Positions 51,301 to 63,420 of a DNA stretch of 64,000 nucleotides are shown here, in pieces (position 1 is the stretch's first letter; every line of letters starts with the position of its first letter). The stretch is taken from the NCBI GenBank assembly GCA_036365455.1, contig JAWQUS010000010.1, positions 22,988,501-23,052,500 on the forward strand, given 5' to 3'. The stretch comes from Macrosoma leucophasiata. Lineage: Eukaryota > Arthropoda > Insecta > Lepidoptera > Hedylidae. Made by a program: the position numbers and the translations under genes. The notes under the pieces were generated by a model. It was given only the letters and a program-made list of their open reading frames with translations, was not told where the DNA came from and did no database searches.

Positions 51301-51553
51301 ATGGCAAACAAGAATGCAGATCACATTGATGTTAAGTGATGACTGCATAGACACCCACACAAAGACCAGAGGTAAAAATGATACGTTGCCACCCCTGAGA
51401 CCTTAGTTATTATGTGATAGTTATTACTGGGCCATACATTACCATTTAACCGGAATATGATAGTGCTGAGTGCTACAATTTAGCGGCGAATAAATTAGGT
51501 AATGCGGTGGTGCCTACGCCCTCGAGCTCCTACACTGGAACTCTACCACCAGT
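51301..51553 (-). repeat. Bm1-like SINE, subtype B
   Basis: ATGGCAAACAAGAATGCAG to CTCTACCACCAGT with the subtype B core and small deletions. Confidence 0.8.
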
Positions 51554-51884
51554 AAAATATAAATATATTATCCTTTATCTTTGGTGATATTGTGATTTTA
51601 CCCTTTTCTGAAAGTTACCCAGTGCCTAGGAGTTTGATAACCTGTTACATGGGCCTCAACGTGGGTGTTTGTTGTATGTGTGCTTAAATGCATTTACCTC
51701 TGCTTATCCCTTGCAGCATACAGGCGTGAAGTTACGTTAACGTATTATCACCTACGTGAAAATGATACATAAAAACATAGGTACATGATTAATTGATATT
51801 TAATGATTTTCTCACTTAAGAATTCTACCACAGCAAAAAATATAAAAAATACCAAATGTTTTCTGTGATCACGAAAGTTGAAAA

Positions 51885-51970
51885 GCGACCGGAACGTCGG
51901 GTTGATTTTAAAAATCATTATAATTTAATGTACGCCAGATAAATCCTTAAAAAGTTTTATTTCAGAATAA
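51885..51970 (+). repeat. single arm of the 45755 palindrome family
   Basis: GCGACCGGAACGTCGGGTTG then TTTAATGTACGCCAGATAAA and TTTTATTTCAGAAT. Confidence 0.55.
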
Positions 51971-52169
51971 AATATCCTGTCAACCCGCTGTTTTCCTGGC
52001 CACAAACGACAAGCGCAGTAAACGTTAATTAGTGCAAGTTGCCAATTTGCGGGTCTCAAATTGTCTGACTACGTTTGCAAGTTAAAGGGAATTGTACACT
52101 GTGGGCATTTTTAAGGTTCCGTATCCAATAGATGGGAATGTTACCATAATAATATTGTTGGTAGAGTGT

Positions 52170-52972
52170 ACTGGTGGTAGAGTTCCAGTGTAAAAGCACG
52201 AGGGCGTAGGCACCACCACATTACCTTAATACCGTTAATTGCAGAGAGTTATGATTCTCCCATCATTAATAAATGTATCGGTTTGCTTATAACACATAGA
52301 CATATCACATCAAAATAGTAAAATTACTTTTCTATATTGACATTTAATTTACATCTACCTTTTTAATACTGTCATTTAATTTACATCTTAATAAATACAA
52401 ATTTGACAAATTTCAATATAAATTATACTAATACTTAATTAACTATTAAAACATTATTACTATTTTACAGTTTGACATAGTAATTGCGCGTAATTTATGC
52501 GAAATTGAATAATAATTAAATTTTTAATTTTATTTATAATTATACTACATAGGTACTTCCCGACTGTCTGGTGATAGAATCAATTGATGCATTTATTAAT
52601 GAATTATGTAATTAAAAAAAAAAAAAATACTAAGCAGGTACTAATATAACTACTACTAACATAGACCATAAGTTTTTATATATTACTAACCATGAACTGT
52701 GAATTGTTTGCAATAAAATCTAATCTAATCTAATCTAATTACCTAATCTATCTGCCACATGGTAGTGTTCAGCAATATCGTGTTCCAGTTAGAAGGTAAT
52801 GTATGGCCTCGTAATAACTATCACAGAGACATAACAACTAAGGTCTCAGGGATGGCAACGCATCTCCATTTTGGCCTCTGGTCTTTGTGTAAGTGTCTAT
52901 AGGCTGCAGTCATCACTTAACATGAATGTGAACTGCATGCTTGTTAGCCATTTTCATTACATGAAAAAAAAA
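52170..52972 (+). repeat. Bm1-like SINE, subtype B, split
   Basis: The head is at 52170-52226 (ACTGGTGGTAGAGTTCCAG) and the remainder at 52738-52972 ending in A8-9. A 511-base insertion separates them. Confidence 0.85.
52227..52737 (+). mobile_element. 5'-truncated retroposon with (TAATC)n tail
   Basis: It ends GCAATAAAATCTAATCTAAT with four TAATC units. ATTACCT at 52220-52226 is repeated at 52738-52744 as a target duplication. It is AT-rich and non-coding, presumably a non-LTR 3' UTR. Confidence 0.8.
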
Positions 52973-53037
52973 GAAATTGTTGATGCGCACTGGTTGACCA
53001 TCTGAATGCAATTATACCTACATCTGATAATTGATGC

Positions 53038-53105
53038 TTCTGGTGATAGACTCCAGTGACGGGGCTCGCGTGCATACTCACTACCGCATTACCTAGTACT
53101 TTAAG
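53038..53105 (+). repeat. Bm1-like SINE head fragment
   Basis: TCTGGTGATAGACTCCAGTG to CCGCATTACCTAGTAC. Confidence 0.55.
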
Positions 53106-53259
53106 TACTGGCCTTAGTACTGCCGCTTCATCATAACAGCTGGACCAAAGCCTGCCCTTAAGGGGGTCAGATTGGGATCGACTCAACTTAGTGCAGTTCA
53201 ACCCTTCGAAGATACAAGTCTGCGCGTTCACGGCAAAAAAAAACCCTATTCATTTTAGC

Positions 53260-53815
53260 ACCACAGTTCCAGGGCACTCCGCTTGCCATTGGTAAGAGTA
53301 TCGGTATCCTGGGCGTTGACATATCGAACGAAGTGCAATTTGGGAGTCACATTGAGTGTAAGACCAAGTTGGCATCCATAATGTTGGGGGTGCTTTATAA
53401 GGCTCAAGTGCGGCCCCATCTAGAATACTGCTCTCATTTGTGGGCGGGTTCAATGGTGAGTGCTCTGTCGAACTGTTCGACATGGTACCACTGTCTCTTT
53501 TCCTACACCGTACTACCCGCCGAAGAGAGAAGTTTCACCCTCACCGACTGGACACCTGGCAGCGCTCAACGGTGCGGTTTTCTCGTTCGTTCCTGCACAG
53601 AACGTGTAAATTGTGGAACGAACTTCCCTCTGAGGTGTTCCCTCGGTGCTACAATATGGGGTTCTTCAAAATTGGCGTCAAAAGAGTCCTTCAGGGCTGG
53701 CAGCGCCTTGGCAACTCCCCTGGTGTTGCAAATGTTCATAGGCGACGGTGACCACTTACCATCAGGTGGCCCATCTGCTTGTCTGTCAACTTAATGACAT
53801 AAAAAAAAGGTGGGG
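53260..53815 (+). pseudogene. Jockey-clade non-LTR 3' end
   Basis: The frame gives LGVDISNEVQFGSHIECKTK, YKAQVRPHLEYCSHLWAG, then after a frameshift near 53460-53490 PLSLFLHRTTRRREKFHPHR, WQRSTVRFSRSFLHRTCKLW, NELPSEVFPRCYNMGFFK and a VANVHRRR stop at 53751. The 3' UTR has CACTTACCATCAGGTGGCCC and an A-rich TAATGACATAAAAAAAA end. These are Jockey C-terminal hallmarks; the catalytic core is missing. Confidence 0.85.
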
Positions 53816-54010
53816 AAAAATGCCATAACAGCCACCCTTGACATGTGGATTAGCGATCTAAATGGCGGTAATTTTATCGCAGGACGCTTCTTCTTATAAA
53901 TGAATACGCTTACACTCACAGTTTCGGTTGCCTGACTGCACTAGTAGAAGAATTTTATTCCAGTAGAAGAAAATTCTTCCTCTAGTGTTGGGTCGTCACG
54001 CGTCCTGACT
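53816..54010 (-). repeat. dispersed repeat related to 57235-57510 and 63105-63420
   Basis: Shares TTTATCGCAGGA, GACTGCACTAGTAGAAGAAT and the GAAGAAAATTCTTCC hairpin with the other two copies. Confidence 0.55.
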
Positions 54011-54130
54011 GCCGCTTAATGGTAGCTATAGCTTAATGGTACTATTGTATTCCGCTCAGGCGGTATGTACGGCCCTATAACTGCTAGCACAGAGGCATAA
54101 CAGGTTGTTGTTGTATTCACTTACCATCAA
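53995..54130 (+). repeat. degenerate Bm1-like SINE fragment
   Basis: GCCGCTTAATGGTAGC, CCGCTCAGGCGGTATGTACGG and AGGCATAACAGG recall the A core. Confidence 0.5.
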
Positions 54131-54224
54131 CGTGATCTCACATAAGAAATATCATCATCAACATATTTCAGATGAAAAACGTCTACTATTGGACAAAATC
54201 ACAATAATACTTATTGTAAATGTG

Positions 54225-54955
54225 AAAGTTTCTTTGTTTGGATGTTTGTCCATCAATCACGCCGAAACTATAGAATGGATTTTGATTAAAGGAGATGTTG
54301 CAAAAATGTATGGACCTCCGGCCATGTATTGTACACAATATCATTAAACAGGCAAAATCAATATCAAAACGTTTTTTACTGCATATTTTTACTTTTTATT
54401 TTTAAAGAAAAATGCATGTGTTAATGCGTAATAATATAAAACAAATATTTTTAACTTATTTAGCTTTCTTTGCAGTTACAAAACATTATTTGCAGTTAGA
54501 ATTGCAACTCAAAACCTACATGGCGAATATGGCGGGCGATGTAATTTTGACATTTTCATTTTTTAAATTGTATTTTGATAATATAGTACTTGGAGAAAAA
54601 AGTAATATTTTCTAAATACTATCGAAATCGATTGATCCCAAGTGTCGGCTGTATCGCCGCCATGTATAACATAGTTGAAAATGATAACATCGTTTGAATT
54701 AATTGTGGCTGTAACTCTAAAATATATTCTTGAATAAATTAATTGTATTTTTTTCGGATTTTTCTTTAATTTACCCATTTTTTGAGGTAGTGTACGAACC
54801 AGAGCCGAGCTCGCAACATCTCCTTTGTTATACAGATATGGTATTAGGTGACTTAGATTAAAGGATACTTTTTATTCCGAAAAATGATTTGATGAGTTTC
54901 CACAGGTTAAGCGAAAACCGGCTTACACGCGGGCGGAGCCGCGGGTAACAGCTAG
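54225..54955 (+). mobile_element. Helitron-like element split by a TIR element
   Basis: The left part (GTGAAAGTTTCTTTGTTTGG, ATCACGCCGAAACTATAG) runs to 54287. The right part resumes with TATACAGATATGG and ends CACGCGGGCGGAGCCGCGGG, a hairpin, then TAACAGCTAGT. Confidence 0.6.
54288..54837 (+). mobile_element. 500-bp TIR element, copy 2
   Basis: Termini AAAGGAGATGTTGC and GCAACATCTCCTTT are exact inverses. The body matches 30836-31334 in inverted orientation. A piece of the tRNA-like cassette arm (GCATGTGTTAATGCG) lies inside at about 54397-54450 and is absent from copy 1. Confidence 0.75.
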
Positions 54956-54989
54956 TTACCTGTATACCAAAGAGGCCCAAAACGACCGT

Positions 54990-55748
54990 TCCTGGGCCAC
55001 CCCCACCCAGTAATTATCATGGTTATTTCAGGCAAAAGACGTCCACAGATGGACAAAGGCCAATATCGCTGTATTTTAGTATCTTGATCAACGAGTAAGT
55101 ACTCGTAGTTGTATAGAAGTGTAGCTGTCATATGAAGCTCGATAAAAAGTGGCATTACGGCCTATTGCTAATAGCGAACGAAGCTAAAAACTTTATCTAA
55201 TGCTAATTAGTGTTCTATTTTTGTGCCAAAAAACCAAATTGCACGCAGAGAAAGTAACTGGAAACGGCTAATATGATATCAGTCGGATAATCTATCCATC
55301 TAATCTGTAAATCCAAGCGTCGTACAAACTATAGGCAAACAATACCAAAACAGCCCAACACTGCCAACACAATCTAATATATATCTTGAAATAAATCATA
55401 ACCTAAACTTTGATTGGAATATTCTAAACTAGTCTTTAAAGTGTACACGGTTAATGCGAAAGTCGTGTAAATTTCAATATAATGTCCCCTCTCTTGAAGA
55501 CGTTTAGTGAGTGTCGTGGCGATTTCGAACATGTCAGTCTTAGCAACTGTCACGCCACGTGGCATGTTCGGGGGAAAGTGGGCCATGAGATTAGCGGGAA
55601 CACAAGCGCTTATTTTTGCGCTTTAGATTTTATGTAGAGGATAGTTTATACATAATTTAATAATAAGTGATCTATTAAGTCAATTTCTTATTTTAAATTC
55701 TGTCTGATTCAACAAGATATTTAAAATGTATATTATTATATTATCTTT
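54990..55748. other. mostly unassigned
   Basis: Only a GACGTCCACAGATGGACAAAG block at about 55040, a dispersed lepidopteran motif, is recognised. No gene seen. Confidence 0.4.
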
Positions 55749-56029
55749 ACTGGTGGTAGAGCTCCAGTGACGGAACTCGCGGGCGTAGGCACCACCGTAT
55801 TACCTTATATACTTGTCGCTAAATGGTAGTGTTTTGCACTATCGTGTTCCGGTCAGGTGGTAATGTACAGCCCTGTAATTTCCGGCACAGAGGCATATTA
55901 CCTTAGGCCTCAGGAGTGGTAACGCATCTGCTTTTTGATCTCTGGTCTTTGTGTGGTATAAGCTGCAGTCATCACTTAACATCAATGTGAACTGCAAGCT
56001 TGTTTACCACTTCCATTACATAAAAAAAA
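55749..56029 (+). repeat. Bm1-like SINE, subtype A, full length
   Basis: ACTGGTGGTAGAGCTCCAGTG to TTACATAAAAAAAA. Confidence 0.85.
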
Positions 56030-56064
56030 GATCATAATTATATATATATATAATTATATATATT

Positions 56065-56370
56065 ATATCGTAGGAAATTACATTTAGCCACTTTACTCTT
56101 CGGCATTGTGCAAACTGGTAGACCCGATTATCTCTTTAAGAAACTATCTTGGGCACGGGATCGCGACCGACAATGTCTCAGAGCCACAACCAAACCTCTG
56201 ATCATGCCGAAACATAGAACAGCAGCTTTCCGGGGTAGCTTCAAGTTTGCCGCCACCTGTTGCTGGAATGATCTTCCGCCCCCTTTGCGAGCTCTGAAAA
56301 CACAAAACACATTTAAACTCAGATTCAAAAATATATTGTTAAATGAACAGAAGTCCGAAGTAATGTAATG
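56065..56370 (+). pseudogene. non-LTR reverse-transcriptase C-terminus
   Basis: One frame reads RRKLHLATLLFGIVQTGRPD, then AAFRGSFKFAATCCWNDLPP and TFKLRFKNILLNEQ before a stop. The pattern R-x-K-L-H-x-A-x-L-L and W-N-x-L-P is the non-LTR C-terminal region. The rest of the element is gone. Confidence 0.75.
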
Positions 56371-57234
56371 CAGTTACTCACTCTCGTAAAGACACCTCAC
56401 GTGGGCGTTGCGTAGCCGGCACTTCCATTTATCCGATCAATTTAATTTCACGGGACTCACAAATATACTTGATATAAATGGATTCCCTGGTACGACGCTA
56501 TAGTTATCAAGTTTACCAACCACGTTGCGTGCCACGTGGAACATTTATTTAATTTTTCAGGTATGTAGGTACATAATTTCTTTTCTCACCATATTATGAC
56601 ACTTGACACGTCACTTGACGTCACTCACGACAGTGACAGTAAACAAAATGGCGGACGGTGGTGGTAGCTGCATTCCGTTTATGCGACTGTCTCTTTTTAT
56701 TATTATTTTTTCCTTTATTATTATTATTATTTATTTTTTTTTGATTGTTTTTATAAATATTTTAATATTTTATTTTATTTATCTGTTGGTTTGAGTATTT
56801 ATGTATTCTTTTCAATTTCCACTATTGCGGCTATTTACGTAATTTTATTTCTAAGCTTTATAGGTATATAGGTATTTTTAACTTATTTTATTTTAGGTAC
56901 ATATGTTTATTATTTTATTATCGTAGTGTAATATATATATGTATTGATGGTAGTTTACTTAAATATGAATAATATATAAGAAGTCTATTTCTTTCTGGCT
57001 ATTCGTTTAAGAGGTTCAGGCATTGCCTGGCAGCTTGAAGTTCGTGATGCCACTAGGACCCACCAGAATATCAGCGCTGCAGTCACTCTGCAGCAATCAG
57101 CTGAGGTGGGTGCCGTTTTTCTTGGCTTCCCACAACCAAATATGTAACCATTGTTTTACTTGTTTTTAACTTTATTATTATTGGTTGTTGTGTGTGTGCC
57201 ATGAAAATAAATATTTTTCTTCTTTCTTCTTCTT
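56371..57234. other. unassigned, with a retroposon-like 3' part
   Basis: AACAAAATGGCGGACGGTGG at 56642 and a block near 57090-57140 ending in AAATAAATATTTTTCTTC and (TTC)n look like pieces of non-LTR untranslated regions. No domain is recognised. Confidence 0.35.
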
Positions 57235-57510
57235 CTAATTTCAGCCGAAAGACGACCATCGCGGCACCAAAGCCTCCCCATAAGGGAGATATGACATAAT
57301 CGCCACGCGTGTCATACGGATTGATGATCGTTGTTAGTACTAAGTATAGTTTTATCACAGGATGCTGTTGCTCATCTTACGTAAATACCCTTACTAACAC
57401 CTCTTTGGAATGGAATGAAACAATTCGATTGACGGACTGCACTGGCGGCAAAATTCTCTTGCACTAGAAGAAAATTCCTCCACTCGTCAGCGGTGGGGTC
57501 ATCATGTCCG
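57235..57510 (-). repeat. dispersed repeat, second copy
   Basis: TTTCAGCCGAAAGACGACC start, TTTTATCACAGGATGCTG, and a GGACTGCACTGGCGGC...AGAAGAAAATTCCTCC end, as at 53816-54010. Confidence 0.55.
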
Positions 57511-58343
57511 GATGCCGAATACATATTATCGTACTTTAATTAAATACTAAGACTTGATTTAAACAAGAAAATTCTAAATCACTGATCTACCAAAATAAGT
57601 TAGTAATGACTTATTTTTATTTATGATGACGACGAACAAAATAAATCAATGTGTTTACAAAAAGAACGTATGTACTTAAGTTATAAAAGGGACCGTATAT
57701 TTATTTTATGATATTCGACACATAATTAAGACGCCTGAATTATTTTTTACATTTTACTCAATAATAACTCACTTATGCTTTTCTATATAATTAACATTTT
57801 TAGATTTTAATATTTATTTAACGATTTATACACTTAAACAAAATATTCACTGACGAAAATATCAAAAAAATATGTGTACAAAAATATCCTTTGTTGGTTA
57901 TACTATACATATAGGTATCGCTATTCTCATAGCCCCAAATCGCATATAACACGAAGTGATTGCTCGGAGGGTAGATTGAATAACGCTCTGTTTATTTTCG
58001 CTTCATCTGTCGTAAACAGTGGTTCCGTTTTGGAGATCACTAGTGAAATGTAAACTGAAAACAATATTGATTCTTCTCTTTTGTGAATCAAGTAACAGGG
58101 ACTTTTGGGCGTAAAATGTGGAATTGTTCGTATTAGGCGTTGAAAAGTAATGATGTTTGAATATAGCCCTAAGTACCTAAAATAAAAAATCTTTTAATAT
58201 TTTTCTACATTATAAATACCTTCGTAGTCTTCGGGTTGCAGGCCACTACGTGCTTTTGGATTTTTTTCAATTTCGGAAGCTTCCCAGTACCACCCTCAGA
58301 ACAGAAATAATGTGCCAAAGGTGTCAGCGGTCTCGCCACCTGA
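57511..58343. other. no feature recognised
   Basis: AT-rich; no exon or named repeat. Confidence 0.4.
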
Positions 58344-58633
58344 TTTTTTTTTTTTTTATGTAAAGGAAGTGGCAAACAAGCATGCAGTTCACATTGATGT
58401 TAAGTGATGACTGCAGCCTATAGACACCCACACAAAGACCGAGGTCAAAATGCAGATGCGTTACCACTCCTGAGGCCTAAAGTGTTATGCCTCTGTGCCG
58501 GAAATTACAGGGCCGTACATTACCACCTGACCGGAACACGATAGTGCTAAACACTAGCATTTAGCGGCAAGTATATTAGGTAATGCGGTGGTGCCTACGC
58601 CCGCGAGCTCCGTCACTGGAGCTCTACCACCAG
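58344..58633 (-). repeat. Bm1-like SINE, subtype A, full length
   Basis: A T15 run then TATGTAAAGGAAGTGGC, ending CTCTACCACCAG; among the least diverged copies. Confidence 0.85.
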
Positions 58634-58734
58634 AAGAAACACACGTCTGACAAACCATAAGACTGACAATTTTATGTTTATTTTATCTATCTACTCCCAC
58701 AGGGAATAGGGGGAAGTTAAAATTATTGAACTAA

Positions 58735-58860
58735 CCTGGGTTGCACCACGATATTTGTTAAAGTTAAAATTATTGTAAGATTTCAAATCTTTCTAGTTAG
58801 AAAGGGATGTGAAATGTCACAGTAACTTTAACTTTAACAGATATCGTGGTGCAGATCAGG
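58735..58860. mobile_element. MITE with GTTGCACCACGATAT termini
   Basis: CTGGGTTGCACCACGATAT plus TTGTTAAAGTTAAA at the left and the inverse (TTTAACTTTAACAGATATCG, TGGTGCAGATCAGG) at the right, about 45 bases between. Confidence 0.8.
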
Positions 58861-58967
58861 TTTAGTTTTAGTTAAAATTATTGAACTAAGTTTTAGTTCA
58901 GTAATTTTGACTTCTAGTTTTCGGATTTATTTAGCGTAGGTGTATTAAACTAAAATTATTTTAATTT

Positions 58968-59150
58968 TTATTTATTTACATAATATCTATACAAATAAAT
59001 AAAATTGGATTGTCTGTTTGTAATATTAAAATAACCGCTTTTCTCTAAATGCATCTGTATGTTTATACGGTACATATACGCAAACAACATTTTTTAAAGG
59101 TTTTGTCTATCTGTTTGTTCCCGTTAATCTCGGGAACGGTCAGTCAAAGC
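58968..59150 (-). repeat. non-LTR 3'-tail-like repeat
   Basis: The inverse of the 2285-2552 tail: ACAAATAAATAAAATTGG, ATATTAAAATAACCGCTTTT and GTTTGTTCCCGTTAATCTCG. Confidence 0.6.
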
Positions 59151-59570
59151 ATCTGGTCTCTTCTAAGAAAGGTCTCTCTGCCGACGCCAGAAGGCGTGGT
59201 TGTACTGTAAGTAGTAATTACCAAGTGAAACCAGGTACTGAGCACCGTAATTATCATCTTTTCAAAGCAAAATTAATACGACAGAAAATGCGAGAGTTAA
59301 AGAGCTTCATGTTATGGGGTTGGGTAAACTTTGTAATATCTCCGTGTCAGTTTATCCTTCGGTTATTCGAGCTATAAAAACGTAAAGATTGATTTACTTT
59401 AATTCTCAATACCTTGCAAAGAAAGCCAAGGCTAGGTATTATCAAGGTACTTGACCACATGGACGCTTTAGAGTGCCGGCCCTCAAGATGAAAAATTAAA
59501 ACAGTGTCTGTACTTCTATATCGTAACAATCCAATACACCATAAATAAAACAAAACGACAGAAAAAATTT

Positions 59571-60300
59571 AACAACTAACTTCAGGCTGTTGCTTTTATT
59601 TGTTTAGCAACTAACTTCAGACTATTGCTTTTATCTGTTTAGCAACGAACTTCAGACTGTTGCTTTTATCTGTTTAGCAACGAACTTCAGACTGTTGCTT
59701 TTATCTGTTTAGCAACTAACTTCAGAGTGTTGCTTTTATCTGTTTATCAACTAACTTCAGACTGTTGCTTTTATCTGTTTAGCAACTAACTTCAGACTGT
59801 TGCTTTTATCTGTTTAGCAACTAACTTCAGACTGTTGCTTTTATCTGTTTAGCAATTAACTTCAGACTGTTGCTTTTATCTGTTTAGCAACTAACTTCAG
59901 ACTGTTGCTTTTATCTGTTTAGCAACTAACTTCAGACTGTTGCTTTTATCTGTTTAGCAACTAACTTCAGACTGTTGCTTTTATCTGTTTAGCAACTAAC
60001 TTCAGACTGTTGCTTTTATCTGTTTAGCAACTAACTTCAGACTTTTGCTTTTATCTGTTTAGCAACTAACTTCAGACTGTTGCTTTTATCTGTTTAGCAA
60101 CTAACTTCAGACTATTGCTTTTATCTGTTTAGCAACTAACTTCAGACTGTTGCTTTTATCTGTTTAGCAACTAACTTCAGACTGTTGCTTTTATCTGTTT
60201 AGCAACTAACTTCAGACTGTTGCTTTTATCTGTTTAGCAACTAACTTCAGACTATTGCTTTTATCTGTTTAGCAACTAACTTCAGACTATCCCTTTTGTC
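59571..60300. repeat. 35-bp minisatellite, about 20 units
   Basis: The unit starts AGCAACTAACTTCAGACTG and continues TTGCTTTTATCTGTTT, period exactly 35. Single-base variants mark the edges and a few inner units; the last unit decays into CCCTTTTGTCTGTCG. It stays non-coding and head to tail. Confidence 0.95.
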
Positions 60301-62540
60301 TGTCGATGCGCGTGCGCAGCGTAAAAATTCACTCTAGTCATTTGTTCCAATCGCGCCAAAAAAAAAACTTAAAAACATATAAAATTATTTTGTACAAATC
60401 TTGCTAATAGTGTTCTACACTGAAAACAGATTATTGGTTTTGGGTAGCTTGTCATGTTGATCATATTCAAAACTAATTTTGAAGCTGGCAGCCATTTTCA
60501 AGCATTCAACCTAAGTTAATTCAAACGAATGAAAAGTGTACATGTAATTACTAATAATTAGCAATTTCAATTTTCTGAACTAGTTTCCTATCAATGTACA
60601 TCATTAGCTATGTATTCATGCCGTTCTTATTAACAAGTTACGTTAACATTACCTATGTAATTGTGAAACGGTCGCGCTACTTCCGAAAGTGGGACTATTG
60701 CTTCGTATTAGTTTAGAGCTATTAGATCATTTCGTTTCTAATAAGTGTTGGTATGCTTGGTTTTCATTTCGAAATGTTTGCACGCTGCTCCAATGCGGAT
60801 TGGTGGAAACACGAGTTAGTGGTCAACCCGCTGTCGGGTGTTTTCAAACCTCCCATACGGCCTCCGACAAGGTTTAACGATTGCTTGACTGAACAATTGA
60901 CTTAATCATATCAATTTCCACCCCCATCAAATCTTAAAACATCAAAATCAACAAATACCAAAACGTAAATACCCAAAACATCACAAGGAAATCCAAAGAA
61001 AATTAATAGCATACATAAATTTTGCATAGAAACCACAACCTGTAATTTGATGTCTACAAATGACAGGGTTCGTTAGGGTGAACTTATGGGGGTCGGTATT
61101 CATTATGTGTCTTGTGTAACCGATAATTTTCGTGTCTCCGCAATAATTTCGTATGAATATGTTATTTTCATCGGGCTTCATATTTCGTGTTATTAAAGGA
61201 TTATTTTTCCCCTTTTCAATTCTGATTCGAGAGAACACATGCGACCGTGTTTATTTTGATCCGTAAAATCTGAAGCGTAAGGGACGCTTTTTATTACAGG
61301 GTTAACAGTTATAACACTTCTTAAGCTTTTGATATAGCATAATACGTGCAGAACAATGACGTAATTATTTATTTAACGTGAGAAACATTTCACAAAATGA
61401 TGCAAATGCCTTTTTTGAGTACATGAGTACGTAAATGAAATACGATTGATGAATTGTGGTTTCCGATTCCGATCCTGGAACGAGATATTTTTGTATGGCG
61501 CATCATATTAAATGCTTAAATCATTAAGTCGTTATGATATATTACACCAATGTCCACGTATGGACCTTATCAATGTAAAAATGATTCCCAAAAATTGGTC
61601 CACTTTTAAAAAAAAATGTTTTAAGGTACATATTTAAAACAGCGCATTCTCTTTTGCCGTAGTATTATTACATATTATCTGCTTTTGCTTCCGTAGCTCT
61701 TGTGATGTCTAGCCGCTTTACCACCAATGTAATACGACTGCATTGGTTATACTGAAATTACAGGTTCGATCCCTGCCCACAGTCAAGTTTTTCTTTACAT
61801 TTTTCAAATAATCTCTTCAGATGTGACTTATCACACAATGCATTTTTTGCGACATTTGAGATTAAGAGCACAATTTTTGATAATATCTTGAAAGGTGCTA
61901 TTTTTATCATAATAACTAGCTGTTGCGAGCGCCTTCGCCCGCATTTCAATTTTTCCTGAATTTTCTTTGCTATAAACCTCACGGAGCCCGAGACCTTTCC
62001 AACGAATGCAAAACCGTGGAAATCGGTTCGTGCGTTCTGGAGTTTAAGCGTCAGGAAGGAAAACCTTAATTATTTTTATATTATAGAATATAATTAGGGT
62101 AAATTACTCATCACAGTGCCTTACGGAATAAAAATACTGTACAAATAAAATTATACACAATGATTAAACAGCGACATGGCTTAAAAATAGTGGCAGTAAG
62201 ATAAAAAAATACATAAAAAGAATACAAAAACGATACTGAACGCAAAAGATTCATTACAGCAACAGCCCAACAGAGGGTAATGACGTTAATCAATACGTTA
62301 AGTAAAGTGCAAGTCCTACGAAAGGGCAGAGAGGTGGGTAAATAGTGGGGGTCGATTGCCGATTTACCCCACTGACCGGTTTGTTTGCTACATGATACGG
62401 GCAACGGTTTATTTGTAACGAAATACGGTTCTATAGTTTTTCCTTTGGTGATTTGGTCTCTTTTGTTTACATATCTGACAAATTATTGTAAAATGTAATT
62501 CAAGGCGTGTATTTTTTGGAAGGATTGAATACGTCTTTAC
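60301..62540. other. gene-free region with repeat pieces
   Basis: A partial interspersed retroposon (60776-60890, GCACGCTGCTCCAATGCGG), a degenerate tRNA-like piece (61690-61800), and a Helitron- or RTE-like terminus at 61910-62090 (AACTAGCTGTTGCGAGC). Otherwise unassigned. Confidence 0.45.
61690..61800 (+). repeat. chimeric tRNA-like fragment
   Basis: The 3' part has T arm ACAGG-TTCGATC-CCTGC and ends CACAGTC before AAGTTTTTC. The 5' part is in the opposite sense (GCTAC...GGTAAAGCGGC on the minus strand). It is a scrambled member of the cassette family. Confidence 0.45.
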
Positions 62541-62644
62541 TTTATTATTAATATTATAAAGGAAATATACAACATGAAAGCAGTTTCAACAACGAAAGCG
62601 GCAAATCCTGGAACATACTCTGCCTCACCACGTGGTGTATACCT

Positions 62645-63032
62645 TCTTTTTTTTTACGAGGTGGAAATGCCCCTGCACTCAACCGACCCTTTGGGGAAAG
62701 TCGGGATATGAGGGACTTGGACCCCCAAAACCACCTCGGTGCTGACTTCAGTGCAAAAAAGGGGGATCCGGGTACACTATAAACACTGCTCTGGTTCCCC
62801 CCTCGTACTTCGCCTCCATCCAAGGCTCGTCCACGGGGGCTTTTTGAGCCCCCCTATCGTCACTTACCACGATGACCTGTGGCTACCTCGGTCACCGTCC
62901 TCACGGAGCCGCGAGTGCTAAGCGACCAGAGCCCCCACTCTTGCCGCCCGCGGCTCATATCCCCTTTTAGTCGCCTCTTACGACAGGCAGTGGATACCTC
63001 AATCCTGTTCTATAGGCCCGAAACTGCAGGGC
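62645..63032 (-). mobile_element. 388-bp retroposon with 17-bp target duplication
   Basis: CCACGTGGTGTATACCT occurs at 62628-62644 and again, exactly, at 63033-63049. The insert is GC-rich, reads on the minus strand from CCCTGCAGTTTCGGGCC, has CCTGTCGTAAGAGGCGAC, and ends in an A9-10 run. It looks like a SINE or a truncated non-LTR; no protein is seen. Confidence 0.85.
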
Positions 63033-63104
63033 CCACGTGGTGTATACCTGCTTACCACTTAGACTAATTCAGATGTGAATATAGTTGTCATTATTGCTAA
63101 TCTG

Positions 63105-63420
63105 GCGTCGGGACGTGATGACCCCACCGCCCACTAGCGGAAGAATTTTCTTCTACTGCAAGGGAATTCTTCCACTAGTGCAGTCAGTCAACCGAACAAT
63201 GGCGGTCAAACCATTCCAATAGGGCGACAGCATAAAAAACAACGCGGGATGGGCGGCAGATTCCTGCGATAAAACTACCGCCACTACGATCTCCAATCGG
63301 CCTGCCAAGCGTAGCGATTATGGCATATTCTTCTCTAATGACGCACAACACAGTTGTGGGCGTCTTTGGGGAAGGCGTTGTCCAGCAGTGGACGTCTTTC
63401 GGCTGGAGTGATGATGATGC
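63105..63420 (+). repeat. dispersed repeat, third copy
   Basis: GAAGAATTTTCTTCTACTGC, CTTCCACTAGTGCAGTC and TTTCGGCTGGAGTGATGATG, as in the 53816 and 57235 copies but longer and opposite in sense. Confidence 0.55.

Noticed and set aside
53333..53794. 153-codon protein gene
   Set aside because: Its first third is the Jockey C-terminal region; after the frameshift the real coding trace continues in another frame.
59571..60300. CRISPR-like array
   Set aside because: The unit is a continuous 35-base tandem repeat without unique spacers, in an insect genome.
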